From contig DCXR01000057.1 of assembly GCA_002329075.1 (NCBI GenBank), positions 1 through 18,813 of the forward strand: 18,813 nucleotides of DNA, written 5' to 3'. The translations under genes were made by a program, and so were the position numbers. This document shows, piece by piece, positions 6,889 through 13,293 of the stretch (the stretch's first letter is position 1; the number at the start of each line of letters is the position of its first letter). The notes under the pieces are model-generated. The model had not been told where the DNA came from and did no database searches. It saw only the letters and a program-made list of their open reading frames with translations. The DNA is from Candidatus Neomicrothrix sp. UBA2131 (lineage in GTDB: Bacteria; Actinomycetota; Acidimicrobiia; Acidimicrobiales; MedAcidi-G1).

Positions 6889-7661
6889 GCCGTGCAGGGG
6901 TTGCCGCCCTGATGATTCTGCTGGCGGCCTGCTCCCCGGATACCGAGCCCCCTCCGGCCGCGCCCTCGACGACCGCGACGACCGCGACAACGGCTGCTAC
7001 CACATCCAGCTCGGCTGTCACAACGTCCACGGCCGAAGTCCCCGCCACCACCGTGGCCGAGGTTCCGGAGGTCGTCCTGGCCACCACACGGGCAGCCACC
7101 TTCTCCGTGCGGGGCCTCGACTGTCGCAAGGCCCAGATAGGAACCGCTTTTCTGGTGGCCCCGGACCTGTTGGCCACCAATGCCCACGTGGTGGCCGGCA
7201 TCGAGGTACCGATCCTGAGCGTCGACAACGAGGAGGTGAGCAGCCGCGTCGTCGCCTTCGACCCCGTCTCGGACCTGGCCATCCTCCGGATTACACAGGA
7301 CCTCGGAGAGCCCATGCCCCTCGGTGAAGCCACGGTCGGTGCGGCAGTGGCACTGGTCGCCTTCGACGAGAACACCCAGCCGGTCGAACGTCATCTCACG
7401 GTGCAACAGTTGATCAGGGCTACCGGCAAGGACATCTACGGTGATGCCGGAACCGGTCGGGATGCCCTGATACTCGAGGGATCGGTCGCTCGCGGCAACT
7501 CGGGGGGCCCGATCGTCGACGCAGAAGGCGCGGTCGTCGGCGTCGTGTTCGCCAACACACGGGGCGGTACCGGAACCTCCTTCGCCGTCCAGTCCGGCGA
7601 ACTCCGGGCCCTGATCGACGAGGTCGGAAGCAGCCCGGTGCCCCTTACCGACTGCCGCTGA
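6885..7661 (+). CDS. Lipoprotein trypsin-like serine protease (S1C/DegP-like fold, no PDZ)
   Basis: A 258-residue exported protease. A short signal peptide ends in the lipobox LLAAC with the lipidated Cys at residue 16. A Thr/Ala/Pro-rich linker (about 20-66) follows, then a trypsin-like domain with catalytic H101 (TNAHVV), D130 (SDLAIL) and S206 (GNSGGP). There is no PDZ domain, unlike DegP/HtrA. C80 and C257 flank the domain and could form a disulfide. The start at 6885 overlaps the trmI stop by 4 bases, making it the last gene of the operon; a hairpin terminator follows. The linker's repetitive Thr codons suggest a cell-wall-spanning tether. Substrates are unknown. Confidence 0.88.
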   Translation: MSRAGVAALMILLAACSPDTEPPPAAPSTTATTATTAATTSSSAVTTSTAEVPATTVAEVPEVVLATTRAATFSVRGLDCRKAQIGTAFLVAPDLLATNAHVVAGIEVPILSVDNEEVSSRVVAFDPVSDLAILRITQDLGEPMPLGEATVGAAVALVAFDENTQPVERHLTVQQLIRATGKDIYGDAGTGRDALILEGSVARGNSGGPIVDAEGAVVGVVFANTRGGTGTSFAVQSGELRALIDEVGSSPVPLTDCR

Positions 7662-7681
7662 GCGGATCGGCCAAGATGTGC

Positions 7682-7705
7682 CCGGGAGGCCCATAGGCCT
7701 CCCGG
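7682..7705. terminator. Bidirectional hairpin terminator between convergent genes
   Basis: A perfect 10-bp stem, CCGGGAGGCC and GGCCTCCCGG, with the loop CATA. It lies in the 71-base gap between the convergent ends of the protease gene and the ferredoxin gene. There is no T-tract on either strand, as is common for terminators in high-GC actinobacteria. Confidence 0.75.
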
Positions 7706-7732
7706 AGTTCGATCAGTCGTCGCTGCGTGGGG

Positions 7733-7969
7733 TCAGTCGACCTCGATGAAGATGCACTCGCCGGGGCACTCCTCGGCGGACTCGATGGTGGCCTCCAGCA
7801 GCGCCTCGGGGATCGGGGCGACCGCTTCGGCGCCACCCGGCTCGCTGAGGATCTTGTCGCTGTCCTTCACATAGGCGAGGCCGTCGTCGAGCATGGCGAA
7901 CACGTCGGGTGCGATCTCCTCACAGAGCCCGTCACCGGTGCAGAGATCCTGATCGATCCAGACCTTCAT
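7733..7969 (-). CDS. Small ferredoxin ([3Fe-4S]/[4Fe-4S] type)
   Basis: A 78-residue soluble electron carrier. The cluster motif is C10-x2-D13-x2-C16, where Asp replaces the second Cys of the usual CxxCxxC, and C68 sits in the C-terminal CPGEC. This favours a [3Fe-4S] cluster, as in the ferredoxins that serve actinobacterial cytochromes P450. C72 is an additional Cys next to the third ligand. The ATG at 7969 gives the canonical N terminus MKVWIDQDLC. A tiny seven-residue frame (ATG at 7989) ends in an ATGA overlap with this start. It is monocistronic and convergent with the protease operon. No P450 or reductase lies in the window, so its partner is unknown. Confidence 0.9.
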   Translation of the reverse strand: MKVWIDQDLCTGDGLCEEIAPDVFAMLDDGLAYVKDSDKILSEPGGAEAVAPIPEALLEATIESAEECPGECIFIEVD

Positions 7970-8044
7970 GTGATGTGGATTCCCTTCATGAGTGGAGCAC
8001 CCGCTGTCCGAGATCTGACCTGGACCACAGGAGAACGGAGCGAA

Positions 8045-8050
8045 AGTGTA
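8045..8050 (-). promoter_or_regulatory. Candidate -10 box (TACACT) for ferredoxin
   Basis: On the minus strand TACACT fits TANNNT and lies 75 bases upstream of the ferredoxin ATG in the 203-base divergent gap with arc. There is no clear -35; a single-motif guess. Confidence 0.2.
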
Positions 8051-8129
8051 CCCGGACACCACCCCGGGGAGTGCAAATCAGCCCCGCTGGAGCACGGGCA
8101 TCCGTCACCCCGATCCGGCGACAAGGGGC

Positions 8130-8135
8130 TAGGGT
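8130..8135 (+). promoter_or_regulatory. Candidate -10 box (TAGGGT) for arc
   Basis: TAGGGT fits TANNNT and would start a leader of about 30 bases containing AGGAGG (8163-8168) before the GTG at 8173. Unlike dop and lepB, arc would therefore have a leadered mRNA. No -35 is evident. Confidence 0.3.
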
Positions 8136-8172
8136 CCCGCGAAGAGGCCGAAGTGGCCACAGAGGAGGGGTC

Positions 8173-9918
8173 GTGGGCGAACTCGATGACCAACAGGACA
8201 AGCGGGGCAAGCTCCTGTACTCCCAGATCGCCGACCTGGAGGCTGAGGTCGAAGAACTCAGGCGACGAGTCGTCGACACGCCCCGGCGCCTCACCGAGTT
8301 CGAGAAGGAACTCCGCGACACCAAGCGGGAACTGGCTCGAGCCATTGCCCAGAACCAGAAGCTCAACACCACCCTGACCTCCTCCCGGGAGCGGATCGAG
8401 GCACTGCGCGAAGAGGTCGACAAGCTCTCGGAGCCGCCCGCCTCCTACGGCACCGTGGTCGGGCTCAACGACGACGGTTCCGCCGACATCCAGGCATCGG
8501 GCCGCAAGATGAGGGTCAGCATCCTCCCGGACCTCGCCGCTGGACTGACTGTGGGCCAGGAGGTCGTGCTCAACGACTCCTTCAGCATCATCAGGGCCCG
8601 CCCACCTGAGAAGATCGGTGAGGTTGTGACCGTCAAGGAGGTCCTGCCGGAGGGACTGCGTGCGGTCGTCGTAGGGCGCGCCGACGAGCAGCGCGTCGCC
8701 GACCTGGGGGACGTCCTGCTGCGTGAGGGGATCCGCAGCGGCGACGCAGCCCTGTTCGACCCACGGTCCGGACTGCTGCTCGAACGCCTGCCCCGGCCGG
8801 AGGTCGAAGCCCTGGTGCTCGAGGAGGTTCCCGACATCACCTATGCGGACGTAGGCGGCCTCGACAAGCAGATCGAGATGATCGTCGACGCCGTCGAGCT
8901 GCCCTTCATCCACCAGGAACTCTTCGCAGAGTACGAACTGCCGGCGCCGAAGGGAATCCTGCTCTACGGCCCCCCGGGTTGCGGCAAGACCCTGATCGCC
9001 AAGGCGGTGGCGAACTCACTGGCCTCGAAGGTGTCCGAACTCTCAGACGACCGCGAGGCACGCAGCTACTTCCTCAACATCAAGGGCCCTGAGCTACTCA
9101 ACAAGTATGTGGGGGAGACGGAACGCCAGATCCGCCTGGTCTTCGAACGTGCTCGTGAGAAGTCCGAGCAGGGCTGGCCTGTCATCGTCTTCTTCGACGA
9201 AATGGAGTCGCTGTTCCGGACCAGGGGATCCGGGATCAGCTCCGACATCGAGTCGACGATCGTCCCGCAACTCCTCGCTGAGATCGACGGCGTCGAAGCA
9301 CTGCGAAATGTCATCGTGATAGGCGCCTCCAACCGGGAGGACCTGATCGACCCCGCCATACTGCGTCCGGGCCGCCTCGACGTGAAGATCAAGATCGAAC
9401 GGCCCGACGAAACCGCTGCATCACAGATCTTCCGTCGCTACCTGACCGGCGACCTCCCCATCGACGAGGACCTGGTAGAGACCCTGGGCGGCGGAGACCG
9501 CAACAAGGCGGTCCTCGGCATGATCGACGCCGCCGTCGAGAGCATGTACGGGGACGACGAACGCAACCGCTTCCTCGAGGTCACCTACCAGAACGGCGAC
9601 AAGGAGGTCCTCTCGTTCAGGGACTTCGCATCCGGGGCCATGGTCGAAAACATCGTCCGCCGCGCCAAGAAGTTGGCTATCAAGCGCCAACTGGCCGGCG
9701 GCAGCCGGGGCATCCTGACCACCGACCTGGAAGATGCCGTCCGCCAGGAGTTCCGGGAGCACGAGGACCTTCCGAACACCACCAACCCCGACGACTGGGC
9801 GAAGATCTCGGGGAAGAAGGGCGAGCGGATCGTCTACGTCCGAACGCTCATCGCTGCAGCCGAGGAAGAGGGCGGCGGAAGGGCCATCGAGGCACTTGGC
9901 ACGGGCCAGTACCTCTAG
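8173..9918 (+). CDS. arc: Proteasome-associated AAA+ ATPase ARC/Mpa
   Basis: A 581-residue hexameric ring ATPase that binds Pup on tagged proteins, unfolds them and feeds them into the 20S core. Domain order: N-terminal coiled coil (about 15-88) that binds the Pup helix; two OB folds (about 90-210); AAA+ module with Walker A GPPGCGKT at 266-273, pore-loop KYVG at 311-314, Walker B VIVFFDE at 337-343, and an Arg-rich sensor segment RPGRLD at 398-403. The C terminus GTGQYL carries the penultimate Tyr (HbYX-like) that opens the proteasome gate. The start is the GTG at 8173, four bases after AGGAGG; the open frame extends upstream but gives no domain. Divergent from ferredoxin; dop follows after 60 bases. 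Confidence 0.97.
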   Translation: MGELDDQQDKRGKLLYSQIADLEAEVEELRRRVVDTPRRLTEFEKELRDTKRELARAIAQNQKLNTTLTSSRERIEALREEVDKLSEPPASYGTVVGLNDDGSADIQASGRKMRVSILPDLAAGLTVGQEVVLNDSFSIIRARPPEKIGEVVTVKEVLPEGLRAVVVGRADEQRVADLGDVLLREGIRSGDAALFDPRSGLLLERLPRPEVEALVLEEVPDITYADVGGLDKQIEMIVDAVELPFIHQELFAEYELPAPKGILLYGPPGCGKTLIAKAVANSLASKVSELSDDREARSYFLNIKGPELLNKYVGETERQIRLVFERAREKSEQGWPVIVFFDEMESLFRTRGSGISSDIESTIVPQLLAEIDGVEALRNVIVIGASNREDLIDPAILRPGRLDVKIKIERPDETAASQIFRRYLTGDLPIDEDLVETLGGGDRNKAVLGMIDAAVESMYGDDERNRFLEVTYQNGDKEVLSFRDFASGAMVENIVRRAKKLAIKRQLAGGSRGILTTDLEDAVRQEFREHEDLPNTTNPDDWAKISGKKGERIVYVRTLIAAAEEEGGGRAIEALGTGQYL

Positions 9919-9966
9919 TCCCGCCCCAGGGCCGCTGGCCGGTCCCATCCCGGAACGACGCCCCGA

Positions 9967-9972
9967 TAGGGT
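9967..9972 (+). promoter_or_regulatory. Candidate -10 box (TAGGGT) for dop, leaderless
   Basis: TAGGGT ends 6 bases before the dop ATG and no ribosome-binding site is present between them, as expected for a leaderless transcript. It suggests that dop-pup-prcBA can be transcribed separately from arc. Confidence 0.42.
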
Positions 9973-9978
9973 CCGCGA

Positions 9979-11499
9979 ATGGCCGTACCGAAGATCCTCG
10001 GCATCGAGACCGAGTTCGGAATTCTCCACCGCGGGGTCCCCGAACCCAATCCGGTCACGGCCTCGTCGCTGCTGATCAACGCCTACCTGAGCCGGTGTTC
10101 TGCCCCGGGCGACGGCCCCGGCGCTCCCCGGGTCGGCTGGGACTTCGTCGACGAGAGCCCATCGCTCGACCTCCGCGGCTTCTCCGCCTTCGACGCCATT
10201 GCCCCCGAGATCGAGACGCACCTGGTCAACGCCGTGCTCACGAACGGTGCCCGCTACTACGTGGACCACGCCCACCCGGAGTTGAGCACCCCCGAGTGCC
10301 TGGACGCCCGTGACCTGGTGCGCTTCGACCGGGCAGCCGAACAGATCCTCATCGAGTCGATGGCGGCCGCCAACGAGGTCCTACCCGAGGGTCAGGAGAT
10401 CGTCGTCTACAAGAACAACTCGGATGGCAAGGGCAACAGCTACGGCTGCCACGAGAACTACCTCATCGACCGGGCCACACCTTTCGGAAGGGTCGCGGTC
10501 CACGCCACGACCCACTTCGTGACCCGACAGGTCTTCACGGGAGCCGGGAAGGTCGGCTGCGAACTCCCCGGGTGCAGCCGCAGTGACATCGACTTCCAGC
10601 TGACCCAACGGGCGGACTTCTTCGAAGAGGAGGTCGGCCTCGAAACGACCCTCAAGCGCCCCATCATCAACACCCGCGATGAGCCCCATGCCGACCCGCT
10701 GCGCTACCGGCGGCTCCACGTGATCGTCGGCGACGCCAACCTCTGCGAGGTCGCCACCTTCCTCAAGGTGGGCACGACGGCAATCGTGCTGGCGATGGTC
10801 GACGATGACTTCCTCCACCGGGAGGTCCGCTTCGCCGATCCGGTCCGGGCACTCCAGGAGGTATCGCTCGACCAGAGCCTCGGCAGGGCCCTCGAATTGG
10901 CCGACGGTACGACAGCGACCGCCATCGAACTCCAGTGGGACCTGCTCGAACAGGGCCGAAAATACGTCGAGGAACGGGGCGACGAGGGTGTCGGTGGCCC
11001 GGTCGCACACGAGGTCCTCGACCGCTGGGGCGAGGTACTGGCGACCCTCGAAGAGGATCCCGAACCCCTGGTGGGTGTGGTCGACTGGGTCACCAAGCGC
11101 CACATCATCAACGGCTACCGCGATCGACACGGCCTGCAACCCGACGACCTCCGGTTGATGGCGCTCGACCTCCAATACCACGACCTGCGACCGGAGAGGT
11201 CCTTGTTCGCACGGATGGGTGCCGAGACCCTGGTGGATCCGGCAGATGTCGAAAGGGGCATGACCACCCCGCCCGACGGCACCAGGGCCTACTTCCGCGG
11301 CCGGTGCCTCGACCGCTGGTCGGACAGCGTCGTTGCCGCCAACTGGGATTCGATGGTCTTCGACGCCGGAGAGGAGTCCCTCCGCCGCGTCCCGATGATG
11401 GAACCGACACGTGGCAGCCGCGCCCATGTGGCTACGCTCATCGATGACTGCGACGACATCACCGAACTGCTTGATCGACTCTCGGGTCGAGCCGGCTGA
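9979..11499 (+). CDS. dop: Pup deamidase/depupylase Dop
   Basis: A 506-residue carboxylate-amine ligase-fold enzyme that removes Pup from substrates and, where Pup ends in Gln, deamidates it. The nucleotide/Mg site begins IETEFGI (E10, E12). The catalytic Asp is probably D96 in YYVDHAHPE. YKNNSDGKGNSYGCHENY and RDEPHAD are shared with PafA. The insert around residues 52-72 (WDFVDESPSLDLRGF) matches the Dop-specific loop and, with the longer length, separates it from the PafA gene at 13294. Because Pup here ends in Glu, only the depupylation activity would be needed. Pup follows after 30 bases. Confidence 0.96.
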   Translation: MAVPKILGIETEFGILHRGVPEPNPVTASSLLINAYLSRCSAPGDGPGAPRVGWDFVDESPSLDLRGFSAFDAIAPEIETHLVNAVLTNGARYYVDHAHPELSTPECLDARDLVRFDRAAEQILIESMAAANEVLPEGQEIVVYKNNSDGKGNSYGCHENYLIDRATPFGRVAVHATTHFVTRQVFTGAGKVGCELPGCSRSDIDFQLTQRADFFEEEVGLETTLKRPIINTRDEPHADPLRYRRLHVIVGDANLCEVATFLKVGTTAIVLAMVDDDFLHREVRFADPVRALQEVSLDQSLGRALELADGTTATAIELQWDLLEQGRKYVEERGDEGVGGPVAHEVLDRWGEVLATLEEDPEPLVGVVDWVTKRHIINGYRDRHGLQPDDLRLMALDLQYHDLRPERSLFARMGAETLVDPADVERGMTTPPDGTRAYFRGRCLDRWSDSVVAANWDSMVFDAGEESLRRVPMMEPTRGSRAHVATLIDDCDDITELLDRLSGRAG

Positions 11500-11529
11500 A
11501 CAGACAATCGAACGACCGGAGAGGACACC

Positions 11530-11730
11530 ATGGCTGAGAGGGAACAGGTTCGGCGGGAGCGGATCGAGCGTGATCCCGAGTCCGCGGGTGAGGCGACCGC
11601 CCCTGCGGTCAGCGAGCGCGGCGAGCGCCTCAAGGATGAACTCGACGACCTCCTCGACGAGATCGACAGCGTCCTCGAGACCAATGCCGAGGAGTTCGTG
11701 AAGAGCTACGTCCAGAAGGGCGGGGAGTAG
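11530..11730 (+). CDS. pup: Prokaryotic ubiquitin-like protein Pup
   Basis: A 66-residue, largely disordered, acidic modifier that is linked through its C-terminal Glu side chain to lysines of target proteins. Residues 30-58 form the amphipathic region that docks on the ARC coiled coil and on PafA/Dop. The C terminus is VQKGGE: the terminal Glu is genome-encoded, not made by deamidating Gln. K63 corresponds to the lysine before GG seen in mycobacterial Pup. A GGAGAGG ribosome-binding site precedes the ATG. A stable hairpin begins with the first base after the stop codon. Confidence 0.97.
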   Translation: MAEREQVRRERIERDPESAGEATAPAVSERGERLKDELDDLLDEIDSVLETNAEEFVKSYVQKGGE

Positions 11731-11755
11731 GCCGCCGGGCCACCGGCCCTGCGGC
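11731..11755 (+). terminator. Hairpin directly after pup (attenuator or processing site)
   Basis: Arms GCCGC-c-GGGCC (11731-11741) and GGCCC-t-GCGGC (11745-11755) pair with one C/T mismatch around the loop ACC. It starts right at the pup stop codon and ends 13 bases before the prcB GTG. There is no T-tract. It could partly terminate transcription or stabilise the pup mRNA end, giving more Pup than proteasome. Confidence 0.5.
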
Positions 11756-11768
11756 GCCCCAGACGACC

Positions 11769-12563
11769 GTGACGCTTCCCCTCTTCACCCCCGACCAGGA
11801 TCCGGGCCCCAGTTTCCTCGGCCTCCTAGAACGCCTGGGCATGGCTCCACCGGAGTTCACAGGATCGCTCGAAGCCGACGCCATAACCCACGGAACCACG
11901 GTCCTGGCCATCCGGACCATCGAGGGCGTGGTGATGGCAGGCGATCGGCGGGCGACCGCCGGCAACTTCATCAGCCAGCACTCGGTGGAGAAGGTCTTCC
12001 CGGCCGACCGTCATTCCGGTGTTGCGATCTCAGGTACGGCGGGACCGGCGATGGAGATGGTACGCCTGTTCCAACTCAACCTCGAGCACTACGAGAAGGT
12101 CGAGGGCTCCCCCCTGAGCCTCGAGGGCAAGGCCAACCAACTCAGCCAGATGGTCCGCAGCAACCTGTCGGCGGCCATGCAGGGCCTGGGTGTCGTTCCC
12201 CTGTTCGCAGGCTGGGACGAACGCCTCGAACAGGGTCGCCTCTTCCAGTACGACATCACGGGCGGTCGCTACGAGGAACGGCGCTACGCCGCCGGCGGCT
12301 CCGGGAGCCTTCACTCCTCGACGGTCATCAAGCTCCGACACACGCCAGACCTCGATTTCTCGACAGCGGTGGACATAGCCGTCGAGGCCCTCTTCGAGGC
12401 CGCCGATGAGGACAGCGCCACCGGTGGTCCCGATCCCGTTCGGGGCATCTATCCGGTGATCGCCACGATCGGGTCGGACGGCTTCGAGCGCATGGCGAAC
12501 GAGGACGTGGCGGTCCGCACGACGGCACTGCTCGAACGACTCGGCGACCGGAGCGACCGATGA
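11769..12563 (+). CDS. prcB: 20S proteasome beta subunit
   Basis: A 264-residue N-terminal-nucleophile hydrolase that supplies the proteolytic sites of the 28-subunit core. A 42-residue propeptide ends HG, and the catalytic Thr is T43 (Thr1 of the mature chain). The partners D59 (mature Asp17, GDRRAT) and K75 (mature Lys33, VEKVF) are at the exact expected spacing. GSGS near residues 177-180 and DEDSATGGPD near 214-223 are also typical. The start is GTG with no clear ribosome-binding site, 38 bases after pup; the gap is filled by a hairpin. prcA overlaps its end by 4 bases (ATGA). Confidence 0.97.
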   Translation: MTLPLFTPDQDPGPSFLGLLERLGMAPPEFTGSLEADAITHGTTVLAIRTIEGVVMAGDRRATAGNFISQHSVEKVFPADRHSGVAISGTAGPAMEMVRLFQLNLEHYEKVEGSPLSLEGKANQLSQMVRSNLSAAMQGLGVVPLFAGWDERLEQGRLFQYDITGGRYEERRYAAGGSGSLHSSTVIKLRHTPDLDFSTAVDIAVEALFEAADEDSATGGPDPVRGIYPVIATIGSDGFERMANEDVAVRTTALLERLGDRSDR

Positions 12564-13243
12564 ACATGCCGCTGGGTGGCTACGTCTCGCCCGAACAGCT
12601 CATGAAGGACCGGGCGGACTACGCCCGCAAGGGCATCGCCCGAGGTCGTGCCGCCATCGCCTCCACATATGCCGACGGCGTGCTGCTCTGCGCCGAGAAC
12701 CCGTCCAACACCCTGCGCAAGGTCTCGGAGATCTACGACCGCATCGGCTTCATGGGGGTCGGCAAGTACAACGAGTTCGACCAACTGCGCATCGCCGGCG
12801 TCCGACACGCCGACCTCAAGGGCTACTCATTCAGCCGCGAGGACGTCGATGCCCGCTGGCTGGCCAACCAGTACGCCCAGATCCTCGGCCAGTACTTCAC
12901 CCATGAGATGAAGCCCCTCGAGGTGGAACTGCTGGTCGCCGAGATGAGTCCGGAGGTCGGCGACGACCGGCTCTTCCACCTGCTCTACGACGGCACCGTG
13001 ATGGACACCACCTCGCATGTCGTCATCGGGGGAGAGGCCGAGGCGATCGGTGCCCGCCTGGAAGAGAGCTGGTCGGTGGGCCTGCAGCTCAGAGAGGCGG
13101 TCCGGGTCGCCGTCGGGGCCCTCACCGGATCCGATCGCGAACTGGTCCCCGACGACCTGGAGGTGGCGGTCCTGTCACGAGACGGCGAACGGCGCTCATT
13201 CCGACGTATCGAGGGCGACGACCTGGGCGAGCTGCTCGGGTGA
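12560..13243 (+). CDS. prcA: 20S proteasome alpha subunit
   Basis: A 227-residue subunit of the outer, gating rings. The N-terminal signature YVSPEQLMKDRADYARKGI is that of actinobacterial PrcA and contains the gate and the H0 helix. ENPSNTLRKVSEIYDRIGF and VGKYNEFDQLR follow. There is no catalytic Thr, as expected. The residues before SPEQ (MNMPLGGYV) form the probable gate peptide. It is translationally coupled to prcB by ATGA. Its stop is followed by a 45-base hairpin that runs up to the pafA start. Confidence 0.96.
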   Translation: MNMPLGGYVSPEQLMKDRADYARKGIARGRAAIASTYADGVLLCAENPSNTLRKVSEIYDRIGFMGVGKYNEFDQLRIAGVRHADLKGYSFSREDVDARWLANQYAQILGQYFTHEMKPLEVELLVAEMSPEVGDDRLFHLLYDGTVMDTTSHVVIGGEAEAIGARLEESWSVGLQLREAVRVAVGALTGSDRELVPDDLEVAVLSRDGERRSFRRIEGDDLGELLG

Positions 13244-13247
13244 CCCT

Positions 13248-13292
13248 GTCGGCCCTGCCCACGCCGTCCGACGTCGGGGTCTGAGGGCCGAC
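13248..13292 (+). terminator. Long hairpin filling the prcA-pafA gap
   Basis: Perfect 9-bp arms GTCGGCCCT (13248-13256) and AGGGCCGAC (13284-13292) enclose 27 bases that can themselves fold further (CCC with GGG, plus the palindrome CCGACGTCGG at 13268-13277). The 3' arm ends one base before the pafA GTG. No T-tract is present. It may be a terminator/attenuator after prcBA or a structure that blocks pafA translation. Confidence 0.6.
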
Positions 13293-13293
13293 C

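Noticed and set aside
6097..7694. Long minus-strand frames opposite trmI and the protease gene
   Set aside because: They run against an operon of seven coupled, recognisable plus-strand genes and show no domain or start signal.
7909..8172. Upstream extension of arc
   Set aside because: It overlaps the ferredoxin start and promoter region on the other strand; the GTG at 8173 has AGGAGG and matches the N terminus of the ARC coiled-coil region.
10381..11427. A 348-codon antisense frame opposite dop
   Set aside because: Same cause: antisense of a conserved gene, Asp/Val/Glu-rich product without family features.
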